Shown: in pieces, positions 1-5,330 of the stretch
How positions within the stretch are numbered: position 1 is the stretch's first letter
Layout of the letters: each line of letters begins with the position of its first letter
Assembly (NCBI GenBank): GCA_903879975.1
Contig: CAIRNL010000854.1
Coordinates: 1-5,330, forward strand
Direction of reading: 5' to 3'
From: an uncultured Chloroflexota bacterium
GTDB taxonomy: Bacteria > Chloroflexota > Anaerolineae > Caldilineales > Caldilineaceae
DNA length: 5,330 bases
Program-made: the position numbers and the translations under genes
Notes under the pieces: model-generated
Database searches by the model: none
What the model saw: only the letters and a program-made list of their open reading frames with translations
Told to the model about the DNA's origin: nothing

Positions 1-116
1 ACATCCTCATGGTTGCCCGGCCCTGCCTGGCTAAAGCCCACCGCATTTCCGCGTCCATCTGTGAGCAAGGCATGGCTCTTGGTGCCGCCGATGTCAACTC
101 CGAGAAAGTAGTCCAC
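1..116 (-). CDS. BadF/BadG/BcrA/BcrD-type sugar kinase (N-acetylglucosamine kinase-like), N-terminal 38 codons only
   Basis: This is the 5' end of a gene that runs out of the window at position 1. The visible protein begins V-D-Y-F-L-G-V-D-I-G-G-T-K-S-H-A and reaches G-P-G-N-H-E-D at residues 32-38. The D-x-G-G-T-K loop is the phosphate-1 ATP-binding motif of the ASKHA fold. The G-P-G-N-H-E stretch about 20 residues later is typical of the BadF/BadG/BcrA/BcrD family, which includes GlcNAc kinases, more than of ROK kinases. The start is a GTG at 116-114 with GGAAAGG at 130-124, 7 nt upstream; no ATG lies nearby. The start lies inside the GH4 gene and the two reading frames overlap by 23 nt, which suggests translational coupling. 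It probably phosphorylates a sugar or glycoside in the cytoplasm for, or after, the GH4 enzyme. Only the N-terminus is visible, so the substrate is unknown and a ROK-type kinase remains a weaker alternative. Confidence 0.82.
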   Translation of the reverse strand, partial: MDYFLGVDIGGTKSHALLTDGRGNAVGFSQAGPGNHED

Positions 117-1434
117 GGGCGGCCCTTTCCGTTGCAGGGTGGTCGTTGAAAAATTGGGGCAGATAGGGGCGGTTGATCGCCAGCATCTCGTCCAGCACGG
201 CATCGATCTGCCCCTCGGCGGGCCCCAGCGGATGGGCGAGCAAGGCCTGGTAGGCTGCCTCACGGTCGCCATGGACGGCCGCATCCACGGTGAGGAGCTC
301 GTAGGCCTTGACTGCGGCCAACAACCCTGCCACGGCAGGATGGAGCGGCGCTGCAGGCAGGGGTTCTATCCCGGCGCGCCGCACGCTACAGGGCAACTCC
401 ATCACCCAGTCGTCGGACACGCCAGGGACAGCGCCGCGGTTGACCGCGTTGACCACATGCACCTCACCCAGGTCGTTGTAATGGGCGTTGAGCAGCTGCG
501 TAGCCACTGTCGAATAGTAGGCACCGCCGCGCTTCATCAGATCGGCCGGTGGCTCGTTCAGCGCCGGGTCGGCATACTGCAGCAGCAGATCGCGCTCGAC
601 CTCCATCACCGCTTCTGCGCGCGACGGCGGCCAGTGGGATTGCTCCGCGATCATCTTGCCGGTATCGTAGAAGTAGTGCAGATAATAGTTGGGGATCATG
701 CGCAGCGTTGCGACCAGATGGGGCTGCCACTCGGGTTCGGCTGCACTGCGCAGTTCGCTCAGGTAGCCGTCAAGAATTTGGGGCCAGACATCCTCGCCGT
801 CGATCGTAAGACCACGGTGCCAGGTCAGGTGGTTGAGTCCCAGCGTGTCGAGATGGACGCGCTCCGGCTCGACAGCGATGCCGGTCATCTGCTCCCACGC
901 CTCGATCAGGTGCATCTTGGTGGTCAGGGGCACATTGCAGACGCCAACCGACGAAACGTCGGGCGCGTAGCGTGCCAGTGCCTCGGTGACCAACCCGGCC
1001 GGATTGGTGAAGTTGACCAGCAGCGCGCCAGGCGCCAGTTCGGCCATATCGTGGGCGATACTGAGAATCACCGGAATGGTGCGCAGCGCTTTGGCCATGC
1101 CACCGATGCCGGTTGTTTCCTGGCCAACCAGGCCGTGACGCAGCCCCAGGTATTCATCCTGCCTGCGCGCTTCCATCCAGCCTACGCGCAGTTGCGTCGT
1201 CACGTAGCTGGCGCCTTGGATGGCCGCACGACGGTCCGTCGTCAGATGCACCGTGAACGGTGATCCCTTGGCCGCAGCCATCCGCTGAGCAAAGCCACCG
1301 ACGACGTCCAGCCGTTCGGGCAGAATATCGTAGAGCCAGAGTTCACGCAGGGGGAAGGTTGCCGCGCGCGCCAGGAAACCGTTGATCAATTCGGGCGTGT
1401 AGCTGGAGCCGCCGCCCATGACAGCCACTTTCAT
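94..1434 (-). CDS. Glycoside hydrolase family 4, 6-phospho-beta-glucosidase-like
   Basis: This cytoplasmic GH4 enzyme has 446 residues, the usual family length. GH4 enzymes cleave glycosides by an NAD+-dependent oxidation-elimination mechanism that needs a divalent metal such as Mn2+. The N-terminal Rossmann motif is GGGSSYTPEL (residues 7-16). Further family signatures are RVGWMEAR (83-90), GQETTGIGG (104-112) and NFTNPAG (141-147). CNVP (166-169) and GLNHLTW (199-205) supply the metal-ligand Cys166 and His202. The tyrosine-rich YYLHYFY (250-256) lies where the catalytic base tyrosine is expected. The RVG-EAR and GQETTG pattern fits 6-phospho-beta-glucosidases (CelF, LicH, BglT type) better than alpha-galactosidases or alpha-galacturonidases. 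The ATG at 1434 is preferred because AGAGGAG ends 6 nt upstream, while the ATG at 1440 abuts it directly; the chosen start gives the normal MKVAVMGGG terminus. The gene follows the lipoprotein gene after 22 bp and overlaps the kinase. No PTS gene is visible, so the source of a phosphorylated substrate is open. Confidence 0.93.
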   Translation of the reverse strand: MKVAVMGGGSSYTPELINGFLARAATFPLRELWLYDILPERLDVVGGFAQRMAAAKGSPFTVHLTTDRRAAIQGASYVTTQLRVGWMEARRQDEYLGLRHGLVGQETTGIGGMAKALRTIPVILSIAHDMAELAPGALLVNFTNPAGLVTEALARYAPDVSSVGVCNVPLTTKMHLIEAWEQMTGIAVEPERVHLDTLGLNHLTWHRGLTIDGEDVWPQILDGYLSELRSAAEPEWQPHLVATLRMIPNYYLHYFYDTGKMIAEQSHWPPSRAEAVMEVERDLLLQYADPALNEPPADLMKRGGAYYSTVATQLLNAHYNDLGEVHVVNAVNRGAVPGVSDDWVMELPCSVRRAGIEPLPAAPLHPAVAGLLAAVKAYELLTVDAAVHGDREAAYQALLAHPLGPAEGQIDAVLDEMLAINRPYLPQFFNDHPATERAARGLLSRS

Positions 1435-1440
1435 GTGCAT

Positions 1441-1447
1441 CTCCTCT
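1441..1447 (-). promoter_or_regulatory. Shine-Dalgarno site of the GH4 gene
   Basis: The transcribed strand reads AGAGGAG, then ATGCAC, then ATG. The spacing is 0 nt to the first ATG (1440) and 6 nt to the second (1434), so the second ATG is the likely start. The site lies in the short gap after the lipoprotein gene's stop codon (TGA at 1459-1457), so GH4 is probably translated from the same message. Confidence 0.75.
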
Positions 1448-1456
1448 GTCGCCAGT

Positions 1457-2902
1457 TCACTGGATCACCAGCAGGGTCATCGATTCAGGCGGTAGGGTGA
1501 CGTCAGTGGTCGGGCCAAGCACAAGTATGCCGTCCGGCTTGGCAGCATGATCCGGGTCGAAGCGAATGACATCTGCCGCGCTCCCGGCGGCCAGGCCGGC
1601 GATTTGCAGCGACTTCGTCACAGCCGCATCCTTGAGATTGATCAGCAACACGGTCAGCGCTCCATCCTGGCGGCCGGCGGCATAGACTGTGACCAGTGGG
1701 TCATCGGTCGCTGCAAAGTGCAATTGGTCGCCGAACTGCTTGTACATCTGATACGTGTAGTAGGCAGGACGCGGCCCAGCGCGTTTCAAGATTCCGAAGC
1801 CGCTCTCGGCGCCGCTGACAAGCAGGAAGTGCGACACAATGTCGACCCGTTCCATGATCAGCCGGCCCAGCACGTCGCCCAGCCAGATGGCGCTCAGATG
1901 GGAGTCGGGCGTCGCCTCGCCAGAGACAGCCTGCGACCAATGCGAGTTCATCTCCGTAATCGCAACAGGCAGGTCACGCCCTGTCTCGCGACGAATCACA
2001 TCACGCAGGGCACGAATGATCTGTGTCCACTCCTGGGCATTGGCGCGCAGCGCGCCGGCCGTGGCTGGGGTACGTTCCGCATTGTTGGGAAAGGGATAGC
2101 GATGAATGGAGACGATATCGACGGCGTCACCGTTCATCTGCAAAAAAGTGCGCAGCCAGTCACGGCCGGCAGAATCCTTGGGGTCTACAGGGTCGCGCCC
2201 GGCCCACTGGTGGATCTCCGGCCCGATCAGCAGGATCGAAGGGTCAACGGCACGCATGGCCGCAGCAAATTCGCGCCAGGCGCGGCTGAAGGTCTCAGCA
2301 TCCCAAGCTAAGCCGCGACCTTCGTACAGGCTCGGCTCATTGCCGATGGACCAGTACTTGATCGCGTAGCCTTGCTCCTGGTTGGCGTAACGGACAGTGG
2401 CGGCAGCTTCCGCCGGGGTGCTGTCACGGAAGCGAACATGTATGTAGGGCTCAGCGCCCATCTTGCGTGCCAGGTCGACAAGCTGATCGATCTGGTAGGT
2501 CTGGAGCTTGTTGGCATCGCCCCATTCACCCCCCGGGTAGCGGATGATCGTCAGGGCGCTGTCGTAGGCCAACGGCAGCGTTTCGGGGCGTAACGAGACC
2601 CACGGCCCGTAGTTGGTGCCGAAGATGAGCGGGCTGATGGCACCCAGGTCGACGGCGGGATCGACGAACAGCCCATTGACTGCAACGGTGGGCAGCGGCG
2701 TCCAGGTCGGCAGCGGCGGCAACGTGAGACCCGGGGGCGGCGTCTCCGTCGGCAACACAGGCACAGGGGTCGGCAGCTCGGCAGCTGGCGGGATCGCCGC
2801 GCCGCAACCCACCGCCAGTGCCAGAAACGACATGACAGCGACCACGCGCAGAGCCTGGGCAAAGAGTTGCCCCCGATAGAACAAGCTTCGTATGAGCTTC
2901 AT
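1457..2902 (-). CDS. Predicted secreted lipoprotein glycoside hydrolase, clan GH-A (GH51/GH39/GH44-like, family not assigned)
   Basis: The predicted protein has 481 residues. A basic N-terminus and hydrophobic stretch end in a lipobox-like L-A-V-G-C with the lipidated Cys at 33, implying export and membrane anchoring. A Pro/Thr-rich linker (about 38-72) leads into a TIM-barrel-like domain (about 88-390) and a short C-terminal beta domain (about 392-481). RYPGGEWGD (121-129) and KYWSIGNEP resemble clan GH-A enzymes. Glu189 in the Asn-Glu-Pro motif fits the acid/base after strand 4, and Glu317 in A-I-T-E-M-N fits the nucleophile after strand 7; S-I-H-R-Y-P (His267, Tyr269) lies between them. 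Both catalytic glutamates are present, so activity is plausible. The family and substrate (arabinan, xylan, beta-glucan or other) cannot be decided. The ATG at 2902 is preferred over 2911 because AGAAGG lies 10 nt upstream of it but only 1 nt from the first. Its role is probably to release oligosaccharides for the neighbouring transporter. Confidence 0.82.
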   Translation of the reverse strand: MKLIRSLFYRGQLFAQALRVVAVMSFLALAVGCGAAIPPAAELPTPVPVLPTETPPPGLTLPPLPTWTPLPTVAVNGLFVDPAVDLGAISPLIFGTNYGPWVSLRPETLPLAYDSALTIIRYPGGEWGDANKLQTYQIDQLVDLARKMGAEPYIHVRFRDSTPAEAAATVRYANQEQGYAIKYWSIGNEPSLYEGRGLAWDAETFSRAWREFAAAMRAVDPSILLIGPEIHQWAGRDPVDPKDSAGRDWLRTFLQMNGDAVDIVSIHRYPFPNNAERTPATAGALRANAQEWTQIIRALRDVIRRETGRDLPVAITEMNSHWSQAVSGEATPDSHLSAIWLGDVLGRLIMERVDIVSHFLLVSGAESGFGILKRAGPRPAYYTYQMYKQFGDQLHFAATDDPLVTVYAAGRQDGALTVLLINLKDAAVTKSLQIAGLAAGSAADVIRFDPDHAAKPDGILVLGPTTDVTLPPESMTLLVIQ

Positions 2903-2912
2903 GAAATGCATA

Positions 2913-2918
2913 CCTTCT
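2913..2918 (-). promoter_or_regulatory. Shine-Dalgarno site of the lipoprotein hydrolase gene
   Basis: AGAAGG on the transcribed strand is followed by T and an ATG (2911), a spacing of 1 nt, then by a second in-frame ATG (2902) at a spacing of 10 nt. The second ATG is therefore the better start. The site begins 3 nt after the base of a predicted hairpin (2922-2945), so folding could affect its accessibility. Confidence 0.6.
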
Positions 2919-2921
2919 ATC

Positions 2922-2945
2922 GTAAGCCGGTGCGCTCGGCCTTAC
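2922..2945 (-). promoter_or_regulatory. Possible 5'-leader hairpin just upstream of the lipoprotein gene
   Basis: On the transcribed strand GTAAG, a bulged G and CCG can pair with CGG and CTTAC across a 7-nt loop (AGCGCAC). That makes an 8-bp stem with one bulge. It ends 3 nt before the Shine-Dalgarno sequence, where it could tune translation. The pairing is seen directly; any function is inferred, and a stem of this size can occur by chance. Confidence 0.35.
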
Positions 2946-2961
2946 TGATCGCTAGATAGCA

Positions 2962-3001
2962 AGTCAGGCGTGGCTCATGCGCCTGACTCACAACGCCTGA
3001 C
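2962..3001 (-). repeat. Three-copy GTCAGGCG cluster forming a 9-bp stem-loop between permease and hydrolase genes
   Basis: AGTCAGGCG (2962-2970) and CGCCTGACT (2980-2988) are perfect inverted arms around a 9-nt loop. A third copy, CGCCTGAC, sits at 2994-3001 in the same orientation as the second arm, giving two possible pairing partners for the first. The cluster lies in a roughly 138-bp gap, the largest in the window. No T-tract follows the stem on the transcribed strand (TGCTATCT), so an efficient intrinsic terminator is doubtful. It could be an operator, an attenuator, or an mRNA-stabilising end for the permease message. No convincing -35/-10 promoter was found in the gap. Confidence 0.5.
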
Positions 3002-3040
3002 CCGTGACCCGCAACACCGTCACAGACAACCAACGATAGC

Positions 3041-4111
3041 CTATTTCTCGACGCCGGTCACGACCACGCCCTGGATAAAGACACGCTGAGCCAGGAAGAA
3101 GAGAAGCACGGGCAGGGCCATTGCCATCAGAGCCGCAGCCTGGATCAGGGGTGGATTGGCGCCGTAAATGTTGTTGAAACGCGGCAGTGCGACCGAGATC
3201 GGTTGCAGATCGGGCACGGTGGACAGATAGAGCAGCGGGCCAAAATAGTCATTCCAGGCAAACACCAGGTGGAACAGGGCAACGGCAAGCATCACCGACT
3301 TGCACTGCGGAATGATCATCGACCACAGAATCCGGATCGGACCGGCGCCGTCAATCTGCGCAGCCTCATCCATTTCGCGGGGGATCGTCATGATGTACTG
3401 GCGCATCAAGAAGACATTATACGCATTGGAGAAGAAGTGCGGTACAGTCAGCGGCAACCATGTCGCCACCCAGCCGATGCGCACAAAAAAGGCGTAGGTC
3501 GGCACGATCGTGACGGCAGCAGGCAGGAAAATGGTCGAGATGAGCACCGTGAACCAGAAATTGCGCAACGGAAAACGGAAGCGGGCAAAACCGTAGCCAA
3601 CCAGCGTCGACGAGATCACGGTGCCGATGACGCCGATGAGGGCGATCCCCAACGTATTGCGGAAGAGCAGGGGAAAGTCGATCTTGACCCACGCTTCGTA
3701 AAAATTGCTCCAGGTCGGAGAGGGGGTCCACGCCCGATCGAGTGTGCGCCAGGCACCCTGCCAGACAATTTCGCCTGCCGCCAAGTTGTTAGGGTCGATG
3801 AACGTACTCTCCTGCCGCCCTTTCTTCACGATCGCCAGGCTTTGGGTCGAGCCGTCCGGCAGCGGCACCTCGTAGACATCGAGTGTTTTGCCGTCGATCT
3901 CCGCTGTGCCCGGCATGGCGGGCCAGACCGGTGCCCCAGCCTCCGACATCTGGTCTGTGGTCTTGAGCGACGTAAAGACCATGTTGAAAAATGGCAGGAG
4001 AAAAAGGAAGACGATGAATGCCGTGATCGACGTCAGGAGAATTCTGCGCAGAATCTCGCCGAGCCGGCCTGTGCGAATTGTCTTGGTGGGTTGGGTCGTC
4101 GTGACTGCCAT
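3041..4111 (-). CDS. Carbohydrate ABC transporter permease, MalG-type (CUT1 family), with extra extracytoplasmic insert
   Basis: This is the second inner-membrane subunit of a binding-protein-dependent sugar importer, with 356 residues. About six hydrophobic segments are visible, near residues 24-47, 147-172, 183-209, 215-237, 267-289 and 322-344. The EAA loop that docks the ATPase reads E-A-A-Q-I-D-G-A-G from residue 249, with the conserved Pro at 268. MalG-type permeases are usually about 270-300 residues. The extra length here is a hydrophilic stretch of about 80 residues (48-131) between the first and second membrane segments, which should face outward. The usual P-T-W-x-N-F-Y-E-A-W motif resumes right after it. 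The ATG at 4111 is preferred over 4120 because AGGA lies 8 nt upstream of it. The gene follows the MalF-type permease after a gap of about 90 bp. The sugar is unknown. Confidence 0.94.
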   Translation of the reverse strand: MAVTTTQPTKTIRTGRLGEILRRILLTSITAFIVFLFLLPFFNMVFTSLKTTDQMSEAGAPVWPAMPGTAEIDGKTLDVYEVPLPDGSTQSLAIVKKGRQESTFIDPNNLAAGEIVWQGAWRTLDRAWTPSPTWSNFYEAWVKIDFPLLFRNTLGIALIGVIGTVISSTLVGYGFARFRFPLRNFWFTVLISTIFLPAAVTIVPTYAFFVRIGWVATWLPLTVPHFFSNAYNVFLMRQYIMTIPREMDEAAQIDGAGPIRILWSMIIPQCKSVMLAVALFHLVFAWNDYFGPLLYLSTVPDLQPISVALPRFNNIYGANPPLIQAAALMAMALPVLLFFLAQRVFIQGVVVTGVEK

Positions 4112-4119
4112 CAGCCTCA

Positions 4120-4123
4120 TCCT
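4120..4123 (-). promoter_or_regulatory. Weak Shine-Dalgarno site of the MalG-type permease gene
   Basis: AGGA on the transcribed strand overlaps the first possible ATG (4120) but is 8 nt upstream of the second (4111), followed by a GAGG only 3 nt from it. This favours the start at 4111. The site is weaker than the one in front of the MalF-type gene. Confidence 0.45.
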
Positions 4124-4158
4124 ATGCTACACACTCTTGCTCTTCACATGCACTCTAT

Positions 4159-4178
4159 CCGCCCGGCTTTGTGGGCGG
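4159..4178 (-). repeat. GC-only 6-bp stem-loop between the two permease genes
   Basis: CCGCCC (4159-4164) and GGGCGG (4173-4178) are perfect inverted arms around an 8-nt loop. It lies in the gap between the MalF-type stop codon (4201-4203) and the MalG-type start. No T-tract follows on the transcribed strand, so it is not a standard terminator. It might slow ribosomes or nucleases between the two genes. The stem is short, so chance is a real alternative. Confidence 0.35.
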
Positions 4179-4200
4179 GGAACCAGGCCCCTGCTCTCGG

Positions 4201-5166
4201 TTAGTGGCTATCGGCCGTGTAGTAGACCCAGTACTTCTGGGTGCCAAACATCACAAGCGTCACGACCAGAATAATGGCGAAAAGGAGCCACGCCATGGTG
4301 GCACCGTAAGCCATGTTTTGGTAGGTGAAGAATTGCTTGTAGAGATAGAGGTTGTAGAACATCGTGGCGCCGCCGGGCGCGCCCGTCCCCTGATTGAGCA
4401 CGAGAGGAACGGTGAAGTACTGGAAGAGCCCCACAATGGCCAGCGTCAAGTTGTAGAAAATCACAGGCGAAATCAAGGGCAGGGTCACGTTGAAGAGGGT
4501 GGCCCACCACCCCGCACCGTCGATGCGGGCGGCGTCGTACATCTCGGTAGGCACGCCCTGGAGCGAAGCCAGAAAGATCAGCATGGCGTTGCCGACCCCC
4601 CAAATGCCCAGGATGACCAGCGCAGGATAGACCCATGTCGTGTCGTTCACCCAGTTCGGCGGATTGGCGAAGCCGATGGCGCGCAATGACTCGTTGATCC
4701 AGCCAGTTTCGGGGTTCAGAAGCGCCCCCCACACGAAGATCGCTGCCACAAATGGGACAATGTACGGAAAATAAAAGAGCGTCCGAAACAGATTCTTGCC
4801 GTAGAGCTGCTTGGTATTGAGCAATATCGCCAGCGCCAGTGGAAAGAGAATGGCGACCGGCAGGGCAATCAATCCGTACTTCAGTGTGACGCCAAGCGAT
4901 CCCCAAATCTGCGAGTCGCTGGTTAACTGTTGGTAATTCTGCAGTCCGATCAACTGAAACGAATCAGTACCTAACTTGAAGTTGGTGAAACTCATGGCCA
5001 AGGCCGCAACAGTGGGAAGAAAGGTGAAAGCAAAGAAACCAATCAAGAACGGGGAGATGAAAATGTACCCCCAGGTTGCTTCCCGTCGCGACAGAACGGC
5101 GGATCGCCGTTGCGCTGTTCGGTCGGCCGCCTGAGCCGTCGATGACGTTTGCGTGACACTGGCCAT
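4201..5166 (-). CDS. Carbohydrate ABC transporter permease, MalF/UgpA-type (CUT1 family)
   Basis: This 321-residue inner-membrane protein is the first permease of a sugar ABC importer. A charged cytoplasmic N-terminus (1-30) precedes a first membrane segment with the typical G-Y-I-F-I-S-P-F-L-I-G-F pattern (33-52) and T-F-L-P-T (48-52). Further hydrophobic segments lie near 95-116, 130-150, 180-201, 230-255 and 288-308. The EAA loop is E-M-Y-D-A-A-R-I-D-G-A-G (208-219) with the conserved Leu-Pro at 229-230, the contact site for the ATPase. The length fits the family, without the large second periplasmic loop of E. coli MalF. The ATG at 5166 has a strong AAGGAG 8 nt upstream (5180-5175). It follows the binding-protein gene by 75 bp. 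Pairing with the MalG-type gene gives the heterodimeric channel; the specificity is unknown. Confidence 0.95.
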   Translation of the reverse strand: MASVTQTSSTAQAADRTAQRRSAVLSRREATWGYIFISPFLIGFFAFTFLPTVAALAMSFTNFKLGTDSFQLIGLQNYQQLTSDSQIWGSLGVTLKYGLIALPVAILFPLALAILLNTKQLYGKNLFRTLFYFPYIVPFVAAIFVWGALLNPETGWINESLRAIGFANPPNWVNDTTWVYPALVILGIWGVGNAMLIFLASLQGVPTEMYDAARIDGAGWWATLFNVTLPLISPVIFYNLTLAIVGLFQYFTVPLVLNQGTGAPGGATMFYNLYLYKQFFTYQNMAYGATMAWLLFAIILVVTLVMFGTQKYWVYYTADSH

Positions 5167-5174
5167 TGCTTCCT

Positions 5175-5180
5175 CTCCTT
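5175..5180 (-). promoter_or_regulatory. Strong Shine-Dalgarno site of the MalF-type permease gene
   Basis: AAGGAG on the transcribed strand is 8 nt from the ATG at 5166, the best-placed site in the window. It begins 13 nt after the large palindrome, leaving the ribosome site outside the hairpin. Confidence 0.75.
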
Positions 5181-5193
5181 GGCTGCAGAAATC

Positions 5194-5227
5194 CGGTGGG
5201 GCCGTACCGGCCGGTACGGCCCCACCG
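5194..5227 (-). repeat. Perfect 34-nt palindrome between sugar-binding-protein and permease genes
   Basis: The arm CGGTGGGGCCGTACCGG (5194-5210) is followed directly by its exact reverse complement (5211-5227), with no mismatch or spacer. In RNA it would form a very stable GC-rich hairpin, with a few central pairs opened to make the loop. It starts 14 nt after the stop codon of the binding-protein gene. No T-tract follows on the transcribed strand, so it does not look like a classic intrinsic terminator. By analogy with the REP sequence between malE and malF in E. coli, it may protect the upstream message so that the binding protein is made in excess over the permeases. It could also be a dispersed palindromic element or a protein-binding site. 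Confidence 0.85.
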
Positions 5228-5241
5228 AGATCATCAATCGA

Positions 5242-5330
5242 TTACTGCGCGCGATCGAAGATCGCCTGAAGGTCAGCCTGCATGCTGGCCGCTTCGGCGT
5301 CGAAGTCGACGCTGGCTTCGTTCATGACCA
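5242..5330 (-). CDS. ABC transporter extracellular sugar-binding protein, C-terminal 28 codons only
   Basis: This is the 3' end of a gene that enters from beyond position 5330. The visible end reads M-N-E-A-S-V-D-F-D-A-E-A-A-S-M-Q-A-D-L-Q-A-I-F-D-R-A-Q followed by a TAA stop at 5244-5242. An acidic, alanine-rich amphipathic final helix of this kind (Glu-Ala-Ala ... Gln-Ala-x-Leu-x-x-Ile) is usual at the C-terminus of family 1 solute-binding proteins. The position directly upstream of the MalF-type permease is where the binding protein of a CUT1 operon is normally encoded. The assignment rests on this short tail plus gene order, so it is likely but not proven. Nothing about the sugar can be read from it. 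Confidence 0.72.
   Translation of the reverse strand, partial: VMNEASVDFDAEAASMQADLQAIFDRAQ

Noticed and set aside
139..1263. Long open frame of 374 codons on the plus strand
   Set aside because: It is antisense to the GH4 gene, whose motifs are unmistakable. The translation is rich in His, Gln and Arg without recognisable domains, as expected from the complement of GC-rich codons.
1547..2311. Open frame of 254 codons on the plus strand
   Set aside because: It is antisense to the lipoprotein hydrolase, with no domain or convincing ribosome site.
2930..2985. Possible sigma-70 promoter for the enzyme genes (TTGCTA-like and TAAGGC-like boxes)
   Set aside because: The boxes match the consensus poorly and the apparent spacing is not convincing, so no promoter is called.
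2962..2988. Intrinsic transcription terminator after the MalG-type permease gene
   Set aside because: The stem is real but has a 9-nt loop and no T-tract on the transcribed strand, so it is reported as an inverted repeat and not as a terminator.
3203..4204. Open frame of 333 codons on the plus strand
   Set aside because: It is antisense to the MalG-type permease. Its translation is a highly charged Arg/Asp/His-rich string with no fold signature.
4208..4906. Open frame of 232 codons on the minus strand inside the MalF-type permease gene
   Set aside because: It is an out-of-frame shadow. The permease frame carries the EAA loop and membrane segments, while this one is Arg/His-rich with no motif.
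1..5330. CRISPR array, tRNA or rRNA gene, insertion sequence, phage or defence genes
   Set aside because: No regularly spaced repeats, cloverleaf-like sequence, transposase or terminal repeats were seen. The window is almost wholly filled by metabolic and transport genes.

Overview
The window holds part of a single-strand carbohydrate-uptake and breakdown locus. Every gene is on the minus strand, so transcription runs from position 5330 towards 1. In that order the genes are: the last 28 codons of a probable extracellular sugar-binding protein; a MalF-type ABC permease; a MalG-type ABC permease with an unusual extra domain; a predicted secreted lipoprotein glycoside hydrolase of clan GH-A; an NAD+/metal-dependent GH4 6-phospho-beta-glucosidase-like enzyme; and the first 38 codons of a BadF/BadG-type sugar kinase. 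The two genes at the edges are cut by the window.

The source looks like a GC-rich bacterium (roughly 60% GC by eye). The lipoprotein has a Pro/Thr-rich linker straight after its lipobox cysteine, a style common in Chloroflexota secreted proteins. Together with the CUT1 transporter, GH4 and BadF-kinase gene mix, this suggests Chloroflexota (Anaerolineae or Caldilineae-like). This is an inference from protein style; no marker gene is present.

Layout: gaps between the transporter genes are 75-140 bp, and each contains an inverted repeat. The most striking is a perfect 34-nt palindrome between the binding-protein and first permease genes. The catabolic genes are packed tightly: about 22 bp between the lipoprotein and GH4 genes, and a 23-bp overlap between GH4 and the kinase. 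None of the hairpins has a clear T-tract on the transcribed strand, so they look more like mRNA-processing or stability elements than strong terminators. No ATPase gene is in the window. CUT1 systems often share one encoded elsewhere.

Working model (inference): the surface lipoprotein trims a glycan, the binding protein and two permeases import the oligosaccharide or glycoside, the kinase phosphorylates a sugar, and GH4 cleaves a phosphorylated glycoside in the cytoplasm without a PTS. The substrate cannot be named from sequence alone. For three genes the longest reading frame begins too close to the Shine-Dalgarno sequence, so slightly downstream ATG starts were chosen.
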